The notes under the pieces: model-generated
What the model was told of the DNA's origin: nothing
Database searches by the model: none
Seen by the model: only the letters and a program-made list of their open reading frames with translations
DNA from: CAWGXG01 sp963826505
GTDB lineage: Bacteria; Chloroflexota; Anaerolineae; Aggregatilineales; Aggregatilineaceae
Length of the DNA: 61,086 nucleotides
Direction of reading: 5' to 3'
NCBI GenBank assembly: GCA_963826505.1
Contig: CAWGXG010000004.1
Location: forward strand, 1-61,086
Made by a program: the position numbers and the translations under genes
Shown here: one piece after another, positions 16,392 to 26,162 of the stretch
How positions within the stretch are numbered: position 1 is the first letter of the stretch
How the letters are laid out: the number at the start of each line of letters is the position of its first letter

Positions 16392-16648
16392 TTAGACGCC
16401 TTCTTCACCTTCAGCTTCATCTTCGCCTTGAGCAGCGACATCATTTCATCCACGCGCACAAAATCGAGCATTTCCTCGCGGTCAGCGTTCGTCAACTCGC
16501 CTTCGCCATTCAGTTCCAGTAACTCGTGTGCCCGGGCTTGCAGATCATCGGGCAGACGATACGCGATGATCTCTGCCGGAGTTGGGTTGGTGGCTAGAAA
16601 GTCGGTAATCTCGCCAAAGACAGAACGTACCGGTGCGTTTTGCATCAT
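16388..16648 (-). CDS. Small helical protein partnered with HNH nuclease
   Basis: 86 residues, mainly helical and acidic with a basic tail (VRSVFGEITDFLATNPTPAE ... LNGEGELTNADREEMLDFVR ... KLKVKKASK). The stop overlaps the HNH start, so the two are translationally coupled. The arrangement resembles a toxin-antitoxin or nuclease-regulator pair; no named family is claimed. The start is ATG 16648 or 16645. Confidence 0.6.
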   Translation of the reverse strand: MMQNAPVRSVFGEITDFLATNPTPAEIIAYRLPDDLQARAHELLELNGEGELTNADREEMLDFVRVDEMMSLLKAKMKLKVKKASK

Positions 16649-17036
16649 GTTCCTCCGTCAATAACCTAGTGTGATTCTACCATCAAACTCTCGACGCTGG
16701 GCAAAAGACGTGTCGAAAACATCCAGTAAGGCCCAAGAACTAATCCATGAGGGGATACGAATATTTCAGTATCTCCAGGCATTACTCTCGGAAGATGCCA
16801 CTGAACGCTAGGCGACCATGAACGGACGGTATCGATCCGAGCTAGGATATGTGTCTTCTAGAGCATCATGATCATGGTCTGGAACAATGATCGTGAGGAC
16901 ATCGCCAGCAAATTACGTTGAGATTGCAGAACGAATATCCTATGCTCCATCAACCAAGCTGCAATCCGCCCGAACGCAGAGCGAGCGGTTCAGCCGCTCG
17001 CTTGGTCGCCACTCTGTCTGCGCTCCCGCAGGGAGA
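16649..17036. other. Intergenic region with one strong hairpin
   Basis: No gene seen. A perfect stem GCGAGCGG / CCGCTCGC with loop TTCAG lies at 16981-17001, between the promoter side of the HNH pair and the stop of a truncated gene at 17037. It lacks a clear U-run. Confidence 0.5.
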
Positions 17037-17181
17037 TCACTCCAGCGCCATCTCCTGCGGGGAGAAACTGTACTCCGGGTTGAAGTGCAGCATGTAGCCG
17101 CCCGGAATGCGATAGACCGGGATCGGTTCATCATACCCCCCGGTCATGGACGGATTGAAACGGCACACGCACAATACGCCC
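17037..17181 (-). pseudogene. 3' fragment of an unidentified gene, cut by IS at 17182
   Basis: The frame leaving the IS end encodes about 47 residues: VCRFNPSMTGGYDEPIPVYR, then IPGGYMLHFNPEYSFSPQEM and ALE, then TGA (17037-17039). The composition is clearly protein-like and the frame is open right to the insertion border. The family was not recognised. The matching 5' part is not obvious beyond 18460. Confidence 0.5.
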
Positions 17182-18460
17182 TGTGGGGGTCGGATAAGTC
17201 ATCCACCCCAGTTTTTCCCCTCACGCTGCCCATTGGTAGTCATGATGGAGACCATTCAGAATCGGCACACCGATGACTTGGCGACGCGCGTGTTTAGGCA
17301 AACTCACAGCTTGTGATGGGATGGGGATCTGTTGATCGATACCCTGACGCGGACGCGCGTGATTGAAGAACGCGCCATACTCATGGATGATGCGTCGCAC
17401 GCGCTTATCGCTCAAGATCAGCATGTGATCCAAACATTTACGGCGCACGCTGCCGATGAAACGCTCGCAAATAGCGTTGACTTTGGGGGCATAAGGTGGG
17501 GTGTGGATCAGGTCAATGCCAGCCCCTTTGACCGCATGCTCAAAACACGGGCCAAACTTGGCATCATTGTCACAGATTAGAAAGCGCGACCCTTCGCCGT
17601 AGGGTGTGGCATTACGCACCTGTTGGGCGACCCACTCATCGGTGGGATGGCGCGTCACTGCTGTTTGGACAACGCGTCGTGAGCCATGTTCCACGATGAA
17701 AAACAAAAAGATGGTGCGGAAAAACGCATCATAGGTTTGGACAAAATCGCAGGTCCAGATTTCTGAGGCATGATTGGCCAGGAAGGTCGCCCAGTTCTGT
17801 CCATCGTAACGTGGCGGTAGTCCGCGGCGAGCTTGCCACATATACCGTCGGATCGTGTCCCTGTTCACTCGGATACCCAGCTTCAGCAGTTCACCCCGGA
17901 TGCGTTTGGTGCCCCAGCGGCGATTGTCCAGCGCCATCTGTTTGATCAGCACAATCGTCTCTTCAGAAATCCGTGGCTTGCGGGCTTTCCCCTTCGATTT
18001 TAGGCGCCACTCCAGCTTGAAACCTTCACGATGCCAGCGCAGGAGCGTTTCAGGTTTCACGATCTGCAAGGCATTTTTCCAATCCTTCACCCAACTCGCC
18101 AACACCACCAATAGACTGCGATCGTGGGCTGTCAAGCGCGGACGTGTCACTTGGCGTTGCAGGATGATCACCTGCTGGCGCAGCAAGACATTCTCCATGA
18201 TCAGCTGTGTTTTGCTCTTCACCAAATCGGCAGCACATCCTCCGACCAGGCTGTCGGTCATGGGTTTGGTCCAGGCTTTCACTTGGGTTTCCAGTTGTTT
18301 CACGAGTGGTTCAACCATAGTGGCGATTTGGTGCACTACCTTGTTCAACAGCATGACAGAGAATCCTTTGCGGGGAGCGACAATCAGTTTACGTCGAGGC
18401 AGGCATTATACCCATTGTGAGGAGGAATCCAGTCGCGGATGACTTATCCGACCCCCACAA
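17182..18460 (-). mobile_element. Integrase-core insertion sequence with perfect 23-bp ends
   Basis: Perfect inverted repeats of 23 bp (beginning TGTGGGGGTCGG) lie at 17182-17204 and 18438-18460. The 1279-bp element holds one transposase gene. Ends are TG...CA. No obvious target duplication flanks it, which may mean later rearrangement. Confidence 0.9.
17221..18354 (-). CDS. Integrase-core transposase
   Basis: This intact 377-residue DDE transposase is closely similar to the one at 7853: N-terminal helices, basic linker (LKSKGKARKPRISEETIVLI), catalytic Asp in TCDFVQTYD, Asp in ICDNDAKFG and Glu in ICERFIGSVRRKC. The C-terminal tail after RPRQGIDQQIPIP differs completely from the 7853 copy. 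The element has perfect ends, so this copy is likely the active one. Confidence 0.88.
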   Translation of the reverse strand: MLLNKVVHQIATMVEPLVKQLETQVKAWTKPMTDSLVGGCAADLVKSKTQLIMENVLLRQQVIILQRQVTRPRLTAHDRSLLVVLASWVKDWKNALQIVKPETLLRWHREGFKLEWRLKSKGKARKPRISEETIVLIKQMALDNRRWGTKRIRGELLKLGIRVNRDTIRRYMWQARRGLPPRYDGQNWATFLANHASEIWTCDFVQTYDAFFRTIFLFFIVEHGSRRVVQTAVTRHPTDEWVAQQVRNATPYGEGSRFLICDNDAKFGPCFEHAVKGAGIDLIHTPPYAPKVNAICERFIGSVRRKCLDHMLILSDKRVRRIIHEYGAFFNHARPRQGIDQQIPIPSQAVSLPKHARRQVIGVPILNGLHHDYQWAA

Positions 18461-18501
18461 GTTGGATTCATCAACAGTTTACCTCAGGAGCACCCACCCC
18501 G

Positions 18502-18531
18502 AATTTTCCCGCGTCTAGCTGTGCTAGACCT
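18502..18531. repeat. Solo end of the IS1-like element
   Basis: GAATTTTCCCGCGTCTAGC followed by a GGTCTAG-type terminus (reverse complement) closely matches the transposase-proximal end of the IS1-like copies at 4659 and 51809. No transposase sequence accompanies it, so it is a relic or a small non-autonomous derivative. Confidence 0.55.
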
Positions 18532-18629
18532 GTTCCACAACGGACCTTCGCCCAGTTCGTTGCCAATGACTGCCACATGCTCAACGCTTGCCATGTCTCT
18601 GCTCGCCTGGTTATTGCTGTCCAATTCCG

Positions 18630-19955
18630 CTAACTCCACGGGTACGGGCTGTTTGATACAGGGTGCAAATCTCCCTCGGCAAAGCGCGCGAAACGGAACG
18701 GAACGAGCGCCGCACTGCGCTCGCCCATCAGCACGCGCGCTACTTCGCGCCCGACACCGATCATCTTGTACCCGTGATTGCTGTCAGCGATCACGTACAC
18801 GTTCGGCAGCATATAATCGAACACGGGGAAATTGTCCGCCGTGAAAGCGCCGATCCCGCCCGAGGGCGCATACGCATATTGCGCGTGACAGCCTTCGAAA
18901 CGGCGCATACAGTGCGCCAACCCCGCCGTCCAGTAGTCGACGAAGTCATCTTTGACGGTGTAATACGGGCTGGTGGGTCCGTAGGGATCGACCTGTGCGT
19001 CACCGCCCAGATTTTCAGGGACTGCCCCACCCTGTACGCCATGCTTGTCGCGCTTGAAATAAACGCCCCACAGCGAATCCGTGATAAGTTGGCCAGTCCG
19101 ATCCGACACCAGCGGCTCCGATGAATTGATATGAATGACCGGCGGAATATCGCCGTTGGACGTGACGTATTGCGCCGGGTCCACGCCTATTTCGCCCTCC
19201 TGCAAGCGCCAATAGGTCCACATCGGGCGATCCCTAACGAGATCACCGTCCGGCGTGCGAATGTCAATCGCCAGCGGCAGTTCCAACATGCTCCATATCT
19301 GTTTGATCCAGGGGCCAACCGCGACGACCACATGATCGACCTCAATCCGCCCAGCATTGGTCACGACGGACGCCACACTCTCACCCAGGTGCACGACACC
19401 GGTCACCTTGATCCCGGCAGAATCTTGACGCCTGCTGCCTCCACCTTGGCGCCCAGCCCAGCCAGGGACGGCTTATTGAACGCAAACCCGCCCTGCCGTT
19501 CGTGAAGACAGGCCGTTAGGCCACGCGCCTTCCAGTCGGGAAACAGTCCACACATATGGTCATACACCGCCCGCTCGCCGGTAATGAGATCGGAGCGATA
19601 GCCGCTGCGCTGTTGGCGCTCGAAGATCGTTTCGAGGTCGCCCTGCTGCGCCGTCCCTGTAACCGCCACGTAACCCACCGGGTGATAGGACAGGGCTTCG
19701 GCGTGCGCTTCCCAAATCTCAACGCTCAGGCGCATCACTTCGCCCATCGCAGGCTGGTAATAGAAGTTGCGTATCACGCCGCACGCGATGCCCGACGCCC
19801 CCGCTCCGACGTCCGACTTGTCGATCACCAGGATGTCCGCGCCAGAACCGCGCCCGCGCGCCTTGAGTTCCCGAGCGAGATGCCACGCCGTGCTAAGACC
19901 GTGCATCCCCGCACCGATGATCAGATAGGGTGTGTGTGCAGGGCAGCGCGCTCAT
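18630..19955 (-). pseudogene. FAD-dependent amine oxidoreductase (DAO family), two frameshifts
   Basis: Merged, this is a roughly 441-residue DAO-fold flavoenzyme like sarcosine oxidase beta or dimethylglycine dehydrogenase, which oxidise N-methyl groups of secondary and tertiary amines. The FAD motif YLIIGAGMHGLSTAWHLARE is followed by IDKSDVGAGASGIACG, a middle region VDHVVVAVGPWIKQ and a C-terminal AYAPSGGIGAFTADNFPVFD ... SNHGYKMIGVG. Its ATG at 19955 overlaps the BHMT stop (ATGA). Breaks lie in a CA repeat near 19935 and near 19405. It is the last gene of the minus-strand operon. Confidence 0.8.
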
Positions 19956-20986
19956 CGGTCTTTAAAATCCTCGATATAGCGCGCCATCTTTTCCTGCTGT
20001 TCGCCCTGCGCGCCCAACACGGGATGCAGCGACAGGTCGGGCGAATACTTGCTCGCAGGAACCGTGCGTCCCAGCGCCTCAGCCATAGCGCGCACGTAAT
20101 GCGGTGCCCCGCCACAGCACACGCCGATGTAGTTGATCCCCAGAGCTTGCGCCTGTGTGGCATATTCCGCCATTTCATAGCGCGTCAGGTAATGAGGATC
20201 GAGCGCCACCGGGAAAGCGCGGTGTCCCTGCAAGTCCTTCAAATTCTGGAAAAACTGGACCTGCGGCGTGGTGCGATAGGCGACAGGCTGGCCCACCACA
20301 TAGCCATCGACTGCCGCTCGAATTTCCTTGAGCAGGGGCAGCATCGTCGCCGGACCGCGCGCGCAGTTCAGCCCGACCACGTCGGCTCCGGCATCCGACA
20401 GGCGTTTGCAGGCCTCTGCCCAACGCACGTTGTCGTAGCTGGCATCACCCTTGGCGGTAAAGCTCACCAGCACCGGGTACCCCGCCGCTTTGACGACTTC
20501 GGCAGCGATCATCGCTTCACCAAAATGATTAAACGTCTCGGCGATGAAGAAATCAACTCCTTCGTCGATCGCCCACCCGACCTGTTCTTCGAACATGCTG
20601 CGTACCACGCGATCCGTCGCCGGGTTGTCGGGATCATATTCCCAGGTGTTGTTGATGTTCCCCGCGACCAACGCATCGCCCTCAGCAGCAACCTCGCCTG
20701 CCAACTGAACCGCCTGGCGATTCAGAGCTTCCAGCAAATGCTCTTTGCCGACCGCACGCATCTTGGCGCGGTGGCCATAGTAGGTGAAGGCCACCATCAC
20801 CTCCGCGCCCGCCCGCAGAAATTCGCGGTGAAGCTGTTTGACGGCGTCCGGCGCATCCAGCACGACCTCCGGCACATACGCCCCTGCCGACACCCAACCT
20901 CGCCGTTCAAGCTCGAACAGGTAACCTTCCGCGCCAAGCACTGGCCCTTCTTGCAACCGTTCCAACAACCCTTTTTTGTTTGCCAT
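19952..20986 (-). CDS. Betaine-homocysteine S-methyltransferase family
   Basis: A 344-residue zinc-dependent methyltransferase of the homocysteine S-methyltransferase family, starting at ATG 20986 behind ATGGAGGAAAAC. The TIM barrel opens RLQEGPVLGAEGYLFELERR. Zinc ligands are the Cys in VGLNCARGPATM and the Cys pair in YIGVCCGGAPHYV. BHMT moves a methyl group from glycine betaine or another methyl donor to homocysteine. Beside an amine oxidoreductase and sarcosine oxidase this fits betaine breakdown, with dimethylglycine as the expected product. The frame upstream is open into the SDR gene, so an SDR-BHMT fusion cannot be excluded. Intact. Confidence 0.88.
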   Translation of the reverse strand: MANKKGLLERLQEGPVLGAEGYLFELERRGWVSAGAYVPEVVLDAPDAVKQLHREFLRAGAEVMVAFTYYGHRAKMRAVGKEHLLEALNRQAVQLAGEVAAEGDALVAGNINNTWEYDPDNPATDRVVRSMFEEQVGWAIDEGVDFFIAETFNHFGEAMIAAEVVKAAGYPVLVSFTAKGDASYDNVRWAEACKRLSDAGADVVGLNCARGPATMLPLLKEIRAAVDGYVVGQPVAYRTTPQVQFFQNLKDLQGHRAFPVALDPHYLTRYEMAEYATQAQALGINYIGVCCGGAPHYVRAMAEALGRTVPASKYSPDLSLHPVLGAQGEQQEKMARYIEDFKDR

Positions 20987-21822
20987 GTGGTTTTCCTCCA
21001 TGTCAGGCTGCGATGAGTGCGGCAAAACGACGTCTATACGACAGATTCCCAGCGCAGGTGCCAACCCAGCCGAGAATCCACCATCCACGGTCATCAACGA
21101 TCCAGTGACAAACGAAGCTTCGTCCGACACCAGGAAGATCACCGCGTTCGCGACCTCGACCGACTGCCCAGTCCGCCCGATAGCGTGCAGTCGGCCCGCT
21201 TGTTCGCGAATATGCGGTCCCCAGTCGAAGAAGTTCTGGTTCAACGGGGTTTCAATCCAACCGGGCGCAATCGCGTTGACGCGAATCCCCTCGGCACTGT
21301 GATCCATCGCCAACGCGCGCGTGAACTGCGCGATGCCGCCTTTGGTCATGCAATAGGCCGCGATGCCACCTTCGGCAAAAAAACTATTGACCGAGGCCAT
21401 ATTCACAACGTTGCCGCCCCCGCCCTGTTTCTGCATCTGCAGGATAGAATACTTAGCTACAAAGAAAATGCCCTTCAGATTCACGCTCGGTGATGCGATC
21501 AAAATCCTCTTCAGTGGTGTCGACGACCGTCTTTTCGACCATCACCGCGGCGTTATTCACCAGAATATCCAGCCGCCCGAAGGCCTTGACCGTCTCCGCA
21601 ACGATGCGCTCGCACTCCGCAACCTGTCGCGACGTCGGCCTGTATGAAAAGCGCCGTGCCACCCGCGTCCGTGATAGTTTGCACTGCCTCCCGTCCGGTC
21701 ACCGGATTTATGTCGTTCACGACGACTTTCGCGCCTTCTTCAGCCAGCCGGATCGCCGTCGCCCGCCCGATGCCTGATCCGCCGCCTGTCACCAATGCCA
21801 CCCGGTTTTTCAATCGTTCCAT
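20987..21822 (-). pseudogene. Short-chain dehydrogenase/reductase, two frameshifts
   Basis: Merged, an SDR of about 260 residues using NAD(P). It has the cofactor motif VALVTGGGSGIGRATAIRLA, LDILVNNAAV, catalytic Tyr and Lys in AAYCMTKGG, and C-terminal GSLMTVDGGFSAG. ATG 21822 follows GAGGAGG. Frame breaks lie near 21625 and 21490. The expected stop after DGGFSAG is missing, and the frame continues into the BHMT gene. The substrate is unknown; in context it may oxidise a side-chain hydroxyl of the imported compound or a sugar. Confidence 0.8.
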
Positions 21823-21850
21823 GTTCTTCCTCCTCCGTCTCGGTTCTGCT

Positions 21851-23164
21851 CTATGGTCCCAACACATCCTTGAGTGCCGCCGCCAACCGCCCGACCATCT
21901 CGTCGATCTCGGCTTTGGTGATGGTCAGCGGCGGGCCGAACGATACCATGTCCGGCGCGCCCCGCATGATCAGACCGTGCGCCCGCGCGGCACGTTCTAC
22001 CTGCCGCCCAATCGCGCCGCTGTCATCTTGTTCAAACTCCACGCCCCACCACAAACCAAGCCCGCGCACATCGACTGATCTGACGGGTAATCCGCTCGCA
22101 GCGCCTCCAACCGACTCTCGTAAATAGGGTCCCATTTCCGCCACCCGGCTAAGTAGATCGTGTTCCTTGATGTAGTCCAAAACGGCCAACCCGGTCGCGC
22201 ACGCGATCGGGTTACCTGAAAAGGTGTGTCCGGCGTTGAACTGGACGTTTTCTTCCGGCTCGCCCCAAAACGCCGACGCCACACGATCGTGGACAATGGC
22301 CGCGCCAAGCGGCATATAACCGCCGCTCATCCCCTTGCCACAGCATAGAATATCCGGCCACGCGCCCGCTTGCTCCGCAAAAAGAGGGTGCCCGTGCGCC
22401 CAAACCCGGTGATTACTTCGTCATAAATCAGCAGCACATCGTAGCGATCGCAGATCGCGCGCAGGGTTTGGAAGTAGCTTGGCGGCGGCCAGACCAACCC
22501 TTCGACATTCATCACCGGCTCGACAATTACCGCCGCGATCGTCTCCGGCCCTTCGCGTTGGATGGCGGTTTCGAACTGCTTCACGCATGCCGTTTCGCAC
22601 TGGTGCGCTTCCAGCCCCAGCGGGCAATGCTTGAAGTTCGGCGGGTGGACGTGCACGAAGCTGCCCATGAGCGGCTCGAAGGTCGACTCGCCGGGCGGGT
22701 GTCCCGCTCGCGCTGAGCGCGCCTAACGTCCCGCCGTGATACGCCCCATACGCCGAGATGAAACGGTATTTGCCGGGATGCCCGGTTTGCTTGTGATATT
22801 GCAGCGCCATCTTGAGCGCCATCTCAATAGCTTCTGACCCGCCGCTGGTGAACTTGACCAGGTTGTATTGGGGCGGCGTGAGTTCGCTCAAACGCGCGGC
22901 CAGCGCTATCGCCGGGAGATTGGTGCTCGCCAGCGGCGGCGAAAACGTCAGCTTGTGCAGTTGGTCGGTGATCGTCTCGATGATGGCCGGGTTCGCATGG
23001 CCCACGCTCGCCACGAAGACGCCCGCCAGCCCGTCGATGTACTCTTTGCCGTTCACGTCCCACAGGCGGATTCCCTGGCCGCGCTCAATGACCAGCGGGT
23101 CCTCGACGAACTGCTTCATCTGCTTAAAATCGACCATGATCCGCGCGATGGGATTATCGATCAT
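21851..23164 (-). pseudogene. Class III PLP aminotransferase, two frameshifts
   Basis: Merged, about 437 residues of an omega-amino-acid aminotransferase type fold: LVKFTSGGSEAIEMALKMA (phosphate binding), AYHGGTLGALSASG, LIYDEVITGFGRTG, and the PLP lysine in LCCGKGMSGGYMPLGA. ATG 23164 follows TGGAGG. Frame breaks lie near 22690 and 22345. It transfers an amino group from an omega-amine or amino acid to pyruvate or 2-oxoglutarate; the substrate is not predictable. Operon position next to SDR and BHMT suggests removal of the amine after demethylation. Confidence 0.82.
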
Positions 23165-23228
23165 GCTGTTTTGCCTCCAGTAAACTGATACCCTGTCCTG
23201 CCCAGGTCACGGATATGCGTTGCTCTTT

Positions 23229-23329
23229 ACCTCACCCCTAGAATCCCCTCTCCACACGCGGAGAGGGGACTTGCTCGCCGCTTGTCTCCCCCTCTCCGTT
23301 GCATGGAGAGGGGGCCGGGGGGTGAGGTA
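23229..23329. repeat. Nested palindromic intergenic repeat
   Basis: Outer arms TACCTCACCCC (23229-23239) and GGGGTGAGGTA (23319-23329) enclose two hairpins: CCCCTCTCC/GGAGAGGGG (23245-23268) and CCCCCTCTCC/GGAGAGGGGG (23288-23314). Such CCCCTCTCC repeats are scattered through many Chloroflexota and cyanobacterial genomes. It lies between GH4 and the aminotransferase gene and may also modulate the mRNA. Confidence 0.75.
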
Positions 23330-23397
23330 AACCCGCTTGTCTCTCTTTTGCCCTTCAAAAATCTCCGCGTCCTCTGCGTCTCTGGGGTTCAATCTTT

Positions 23398-24745
23398 TTA
23401 CCGATAGTGCTCCCGCATCGCCTCATGCTCCGGCAGATCGAGAATCTCGTTCATAAAGCTGCCCGCCTGCTCCAGCGAGGTCGTGTAGGGGTCCATCAGG
23501 ATCAGTTGCAGAGGCCTTCTTTGCTGCCGGTTTCGTAGGCTTCCAACTCGACCTCGACCGGCGCTACGCGATCCCGCAGAATATACGAGGTCAGCGGCGT
23601 GGGCAGCCCGTCCGTTTTGATGCCCTGAATGCCGCGCTTGCTGGCCAGCGTCGGAATCTCCACGGCGAAATTGCGCGGCACGCCCGGCACAAAATCGCCG
23701 GAATTCGGGATGTTGGTGACGATACACGCGCGGTAGTCACACGCGATGGACTCGATGATCGGGACCATCACCTCGCCGGACATCTTTGGCGGGAAAACCG
23801 ACGACACGGGCGTATGTCTCATCCGCCCCCGCCTCGCGGATTTGGGTTACCGTGCGGTGCAGCCAGTCGAAGTAATTCTCGTACCACAGGTACGGGTCTT
23901 CCTGCCAGCGTTTTTCGGTCGCCGCGTCGACGTGATACCAGTACGGCCACGATCCGCCGCCGGGATTGCACGTATCGCCAATCGGGAACACGCCGAAACG
24001 CTTGTAGAGGTCAATCGCCACCGGCCCCAGCATGTGACTCGGCTCGCTCTGCTTCCAGAACGCCTCGGCCTCTGTCTCGATCCAGCGGTCGAGCATGGGG
24101 AACACGTCCTCGCCGTCGTGATACAGGTGCGTCAGCCATACAAAATGGTTCACGCCCGGAATCTGGAAATGCAGCTTGTCGCGGTCCAGGTTGAGCGCCT
24201 CCGCGATCTTGTACACGCCGCTGAAACCGTGACACAGCCCGCACATTTTCGCCTGCGGATATTTGCGGCTCAGGGTACGTAATCCCGGCCAGCACCGGGT
24301 TATCGACCTTCATATATTGCGCGTCCGGGCAGACGTCCAGCACATCCTGAATCACCTCTTCGAACAGGCGGAACTGGTAAAAGTTGATCCAGAACGCCTC
24401 GTCGTGATAAACGTGCAAACTGCCGCCCAGCCGGTAGCCGTATTTTCGCGCAATCGCCCACCCGGCGCGCAGCCGCTCGTGGCCCGCCGCCAGCGCCGTG
24501 TTGATCACGAAATCCGCGCCCTGCAATGACTCGCGGCGGTTGGTAGTTTTTTCCAGACGCAGATCGATCCCGACCTCGTCCGCGTAGCGCTGGCACAGCC
24601 GATGAATCGCATCCAGCCGCGCCTCGTCAATATCCATAAAGCTGATGGTACTGCCCGCCAGATTCGGCGTAAGGCAAATATCAGTCACCAGCCGAAGCGA
24701 GAAGACCGCGCTTCCCGCGCCAATAATGCTAATTTTGGGTGCCAC
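23398..24745 (-). pseudogene. Glycoside hydrolase family 4, several frameshifts
   Basis: Merged, about 449 residues. GH4 enzymes use NAD+ and a divalent metal to cleave alpha- or beta-glycosides by a redox mechanism. Seen: ISIIGAGSAVFSLRLVTDIC (NAD fold), DFVINTALAAGHERLR, KVDNPVLAGITYPEPQ, the metal-site Cys-His in MCGLCHGFSG, and His in IPGVNHFVWLTHLY. It resembles the alpha-galactosidase/glucuronidase branch. The start is GTG 24745 after AGGAGA. Frame breaks lie near 24235, 23815 and 23510. It suggests that the substrate of the operon, or a co-substrate, is glycosylated. Confidence 0.82.
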
Positions 24746-24812
24746 TCAATTTCTCCTGTCGTTATCCCATCGACTGCCCACGGGACAGCGCCCTGGGCAG
24801 ACTACCCTGTCC

Positions 24813-26140
24813 TCACCCTCCGGCGCATGCTGTTACCGGACTCACCACCAGCTCGCGCAGCTCCGCCAGCGCGCCCGCCAACTCCGGCAGCCCCGACACG
24901 CACGCCTCGATCTGCTGCGTGCGCGCCGTACCCAGCACCGGCTCGGCCAGCCGCCAATACTTCTCGCGCAGGTCGTCATCCGACAGCGGATTGCGTTCGC
25001 CGCCGCGCGCCTCCATCGGCGCAGACCGCACGACGGACCCGTCCGGCAGGTGGAACACGACGTGCGCCCAGCGCTCCGCCGGGAATTTGGCGTTATAACC
25101 GTCGTCCTCGGTCAGCTCGATCGCCTCCGACAGGCGCAAAATCGCCGCATCGTGCAGCGCCGCGCCGGAAACTTCCGCCGCCCCGACCTGCCCGCGCACC
25201 AGCGCCGCCGCTACCGAAAACGGCAGACTGTACTGCGCCTCGTCCGACGATACCGGACAGCGCGTCGACAGCCGCGTGCCCTGGTGAAAAGTGACGACTT
25301 CCACGCGGTCGATCTGCGTCCACCGTCAGGCCGTGCTCGCGCTGCAAAGTCAGCGCCGCTTCGATGGCGGGTTGCGCCCAGCGGCAGACCGGGTACGCTT
25401 TGAAATACGTCTCCGTGATCCGCCAGCGCGATCCGACATCCGCCCAGATGTCCGCGACTTCGTCCGATCTCCCAGGTGAGCGCGGGCGCGCCGGTGAAGC
25501 CGTCTGCCGCGAGATAGGCGGCGCTCAACCCGGTCATCGCGCCCCACCCTGCGCCATCCTTGACCATCGTCGGATGATCGACCACGCGCATGATCTGGCT
25601 GCGCGGCCCGTGATATTCCGCGATGCCGACCGCTTCGCGCGTCTGCGCCTCGCCGAGTTTCAGCCAGCGTGCGCCCAACCCGGCGCAGCCGGTCGCCCCC
25701 CACGCGCCGGAACTGTGGTAATCGCAGCACGTCGCGTGCTGCGCGATCCCCGCCCGCGTCGAGATCTCGTAACCCAGCACGAGCGCGGTGAGGAACTCGC
25801 GCGGACTTACCGCGCCTTCCGCGTCCATCAGCGCCAGCAGCGACGGCAGGATCGCCACGCCCGCGTGCCCTTTGGTCAGGACGTGCCCGTCGTGGCAGTC
25901 CAGGCTGTCGATATCAAGCCGCCCGCCAGCGCCGCGCCCGGCGGACTCACGCGCCGCCCATCGAACATCAGCCGCGCGCCGGGACCCGATCCCGCGCCAA
26001 AGTGCGCACCGCGTGATCGCGGATCAGGCGTGACGTATCGGTCACTAGCCGCCCGCCGCCGTCCCGATCAAATCCAGCAGACAGCGCTGCGCCTGCCGGA
26101 TCACGCTGTCCGGCAGGGCGTCGTAGCGCAGATCGTGCAT
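24813..26140 (-). pseudogene. MmgE/PrpD family protein, several frameshifts
   Basis: Merged, about 440 residues of the 2-methylcitrate dehydratase-like fold. It starts near ATG 26140 (MHDLRYDALPDSVIRQAQRC), continues DIDSLDCHDGHVLTKGHAGV, LVLGYEISTRAGIAQHAT, and GPRSQIMRVVDHPTMVKDGA, and ends GLPELAGALAELRELVV. Frame breaks occur near 26070, 25980, 25920, 25450 and 25310. The family dehydrates methylcitrate or related hydroxyacids, but many members have unknown substrates. Here it could process the carbon skeleton left after demethylation. Confidence 0.78.
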
Positions 26141-26162
26141 AAACCGGTACGCAGGCGCGTGG

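Noticed and set aside
19556..21016. 486-codon plus-strand frame antisense to BHMT and DAO
   Set aside because: The minus strand carries clear catalytic motifs over the same bases; the plus reading is an Arg/His-rich shadow.
20987..23164. S-adenosylmethionine or glycine riboswitch upstream of BHMT or the aminotransferase
   Set aside because: Intergenic distances are too short (under 60 bases) and no matching stem set could be built.
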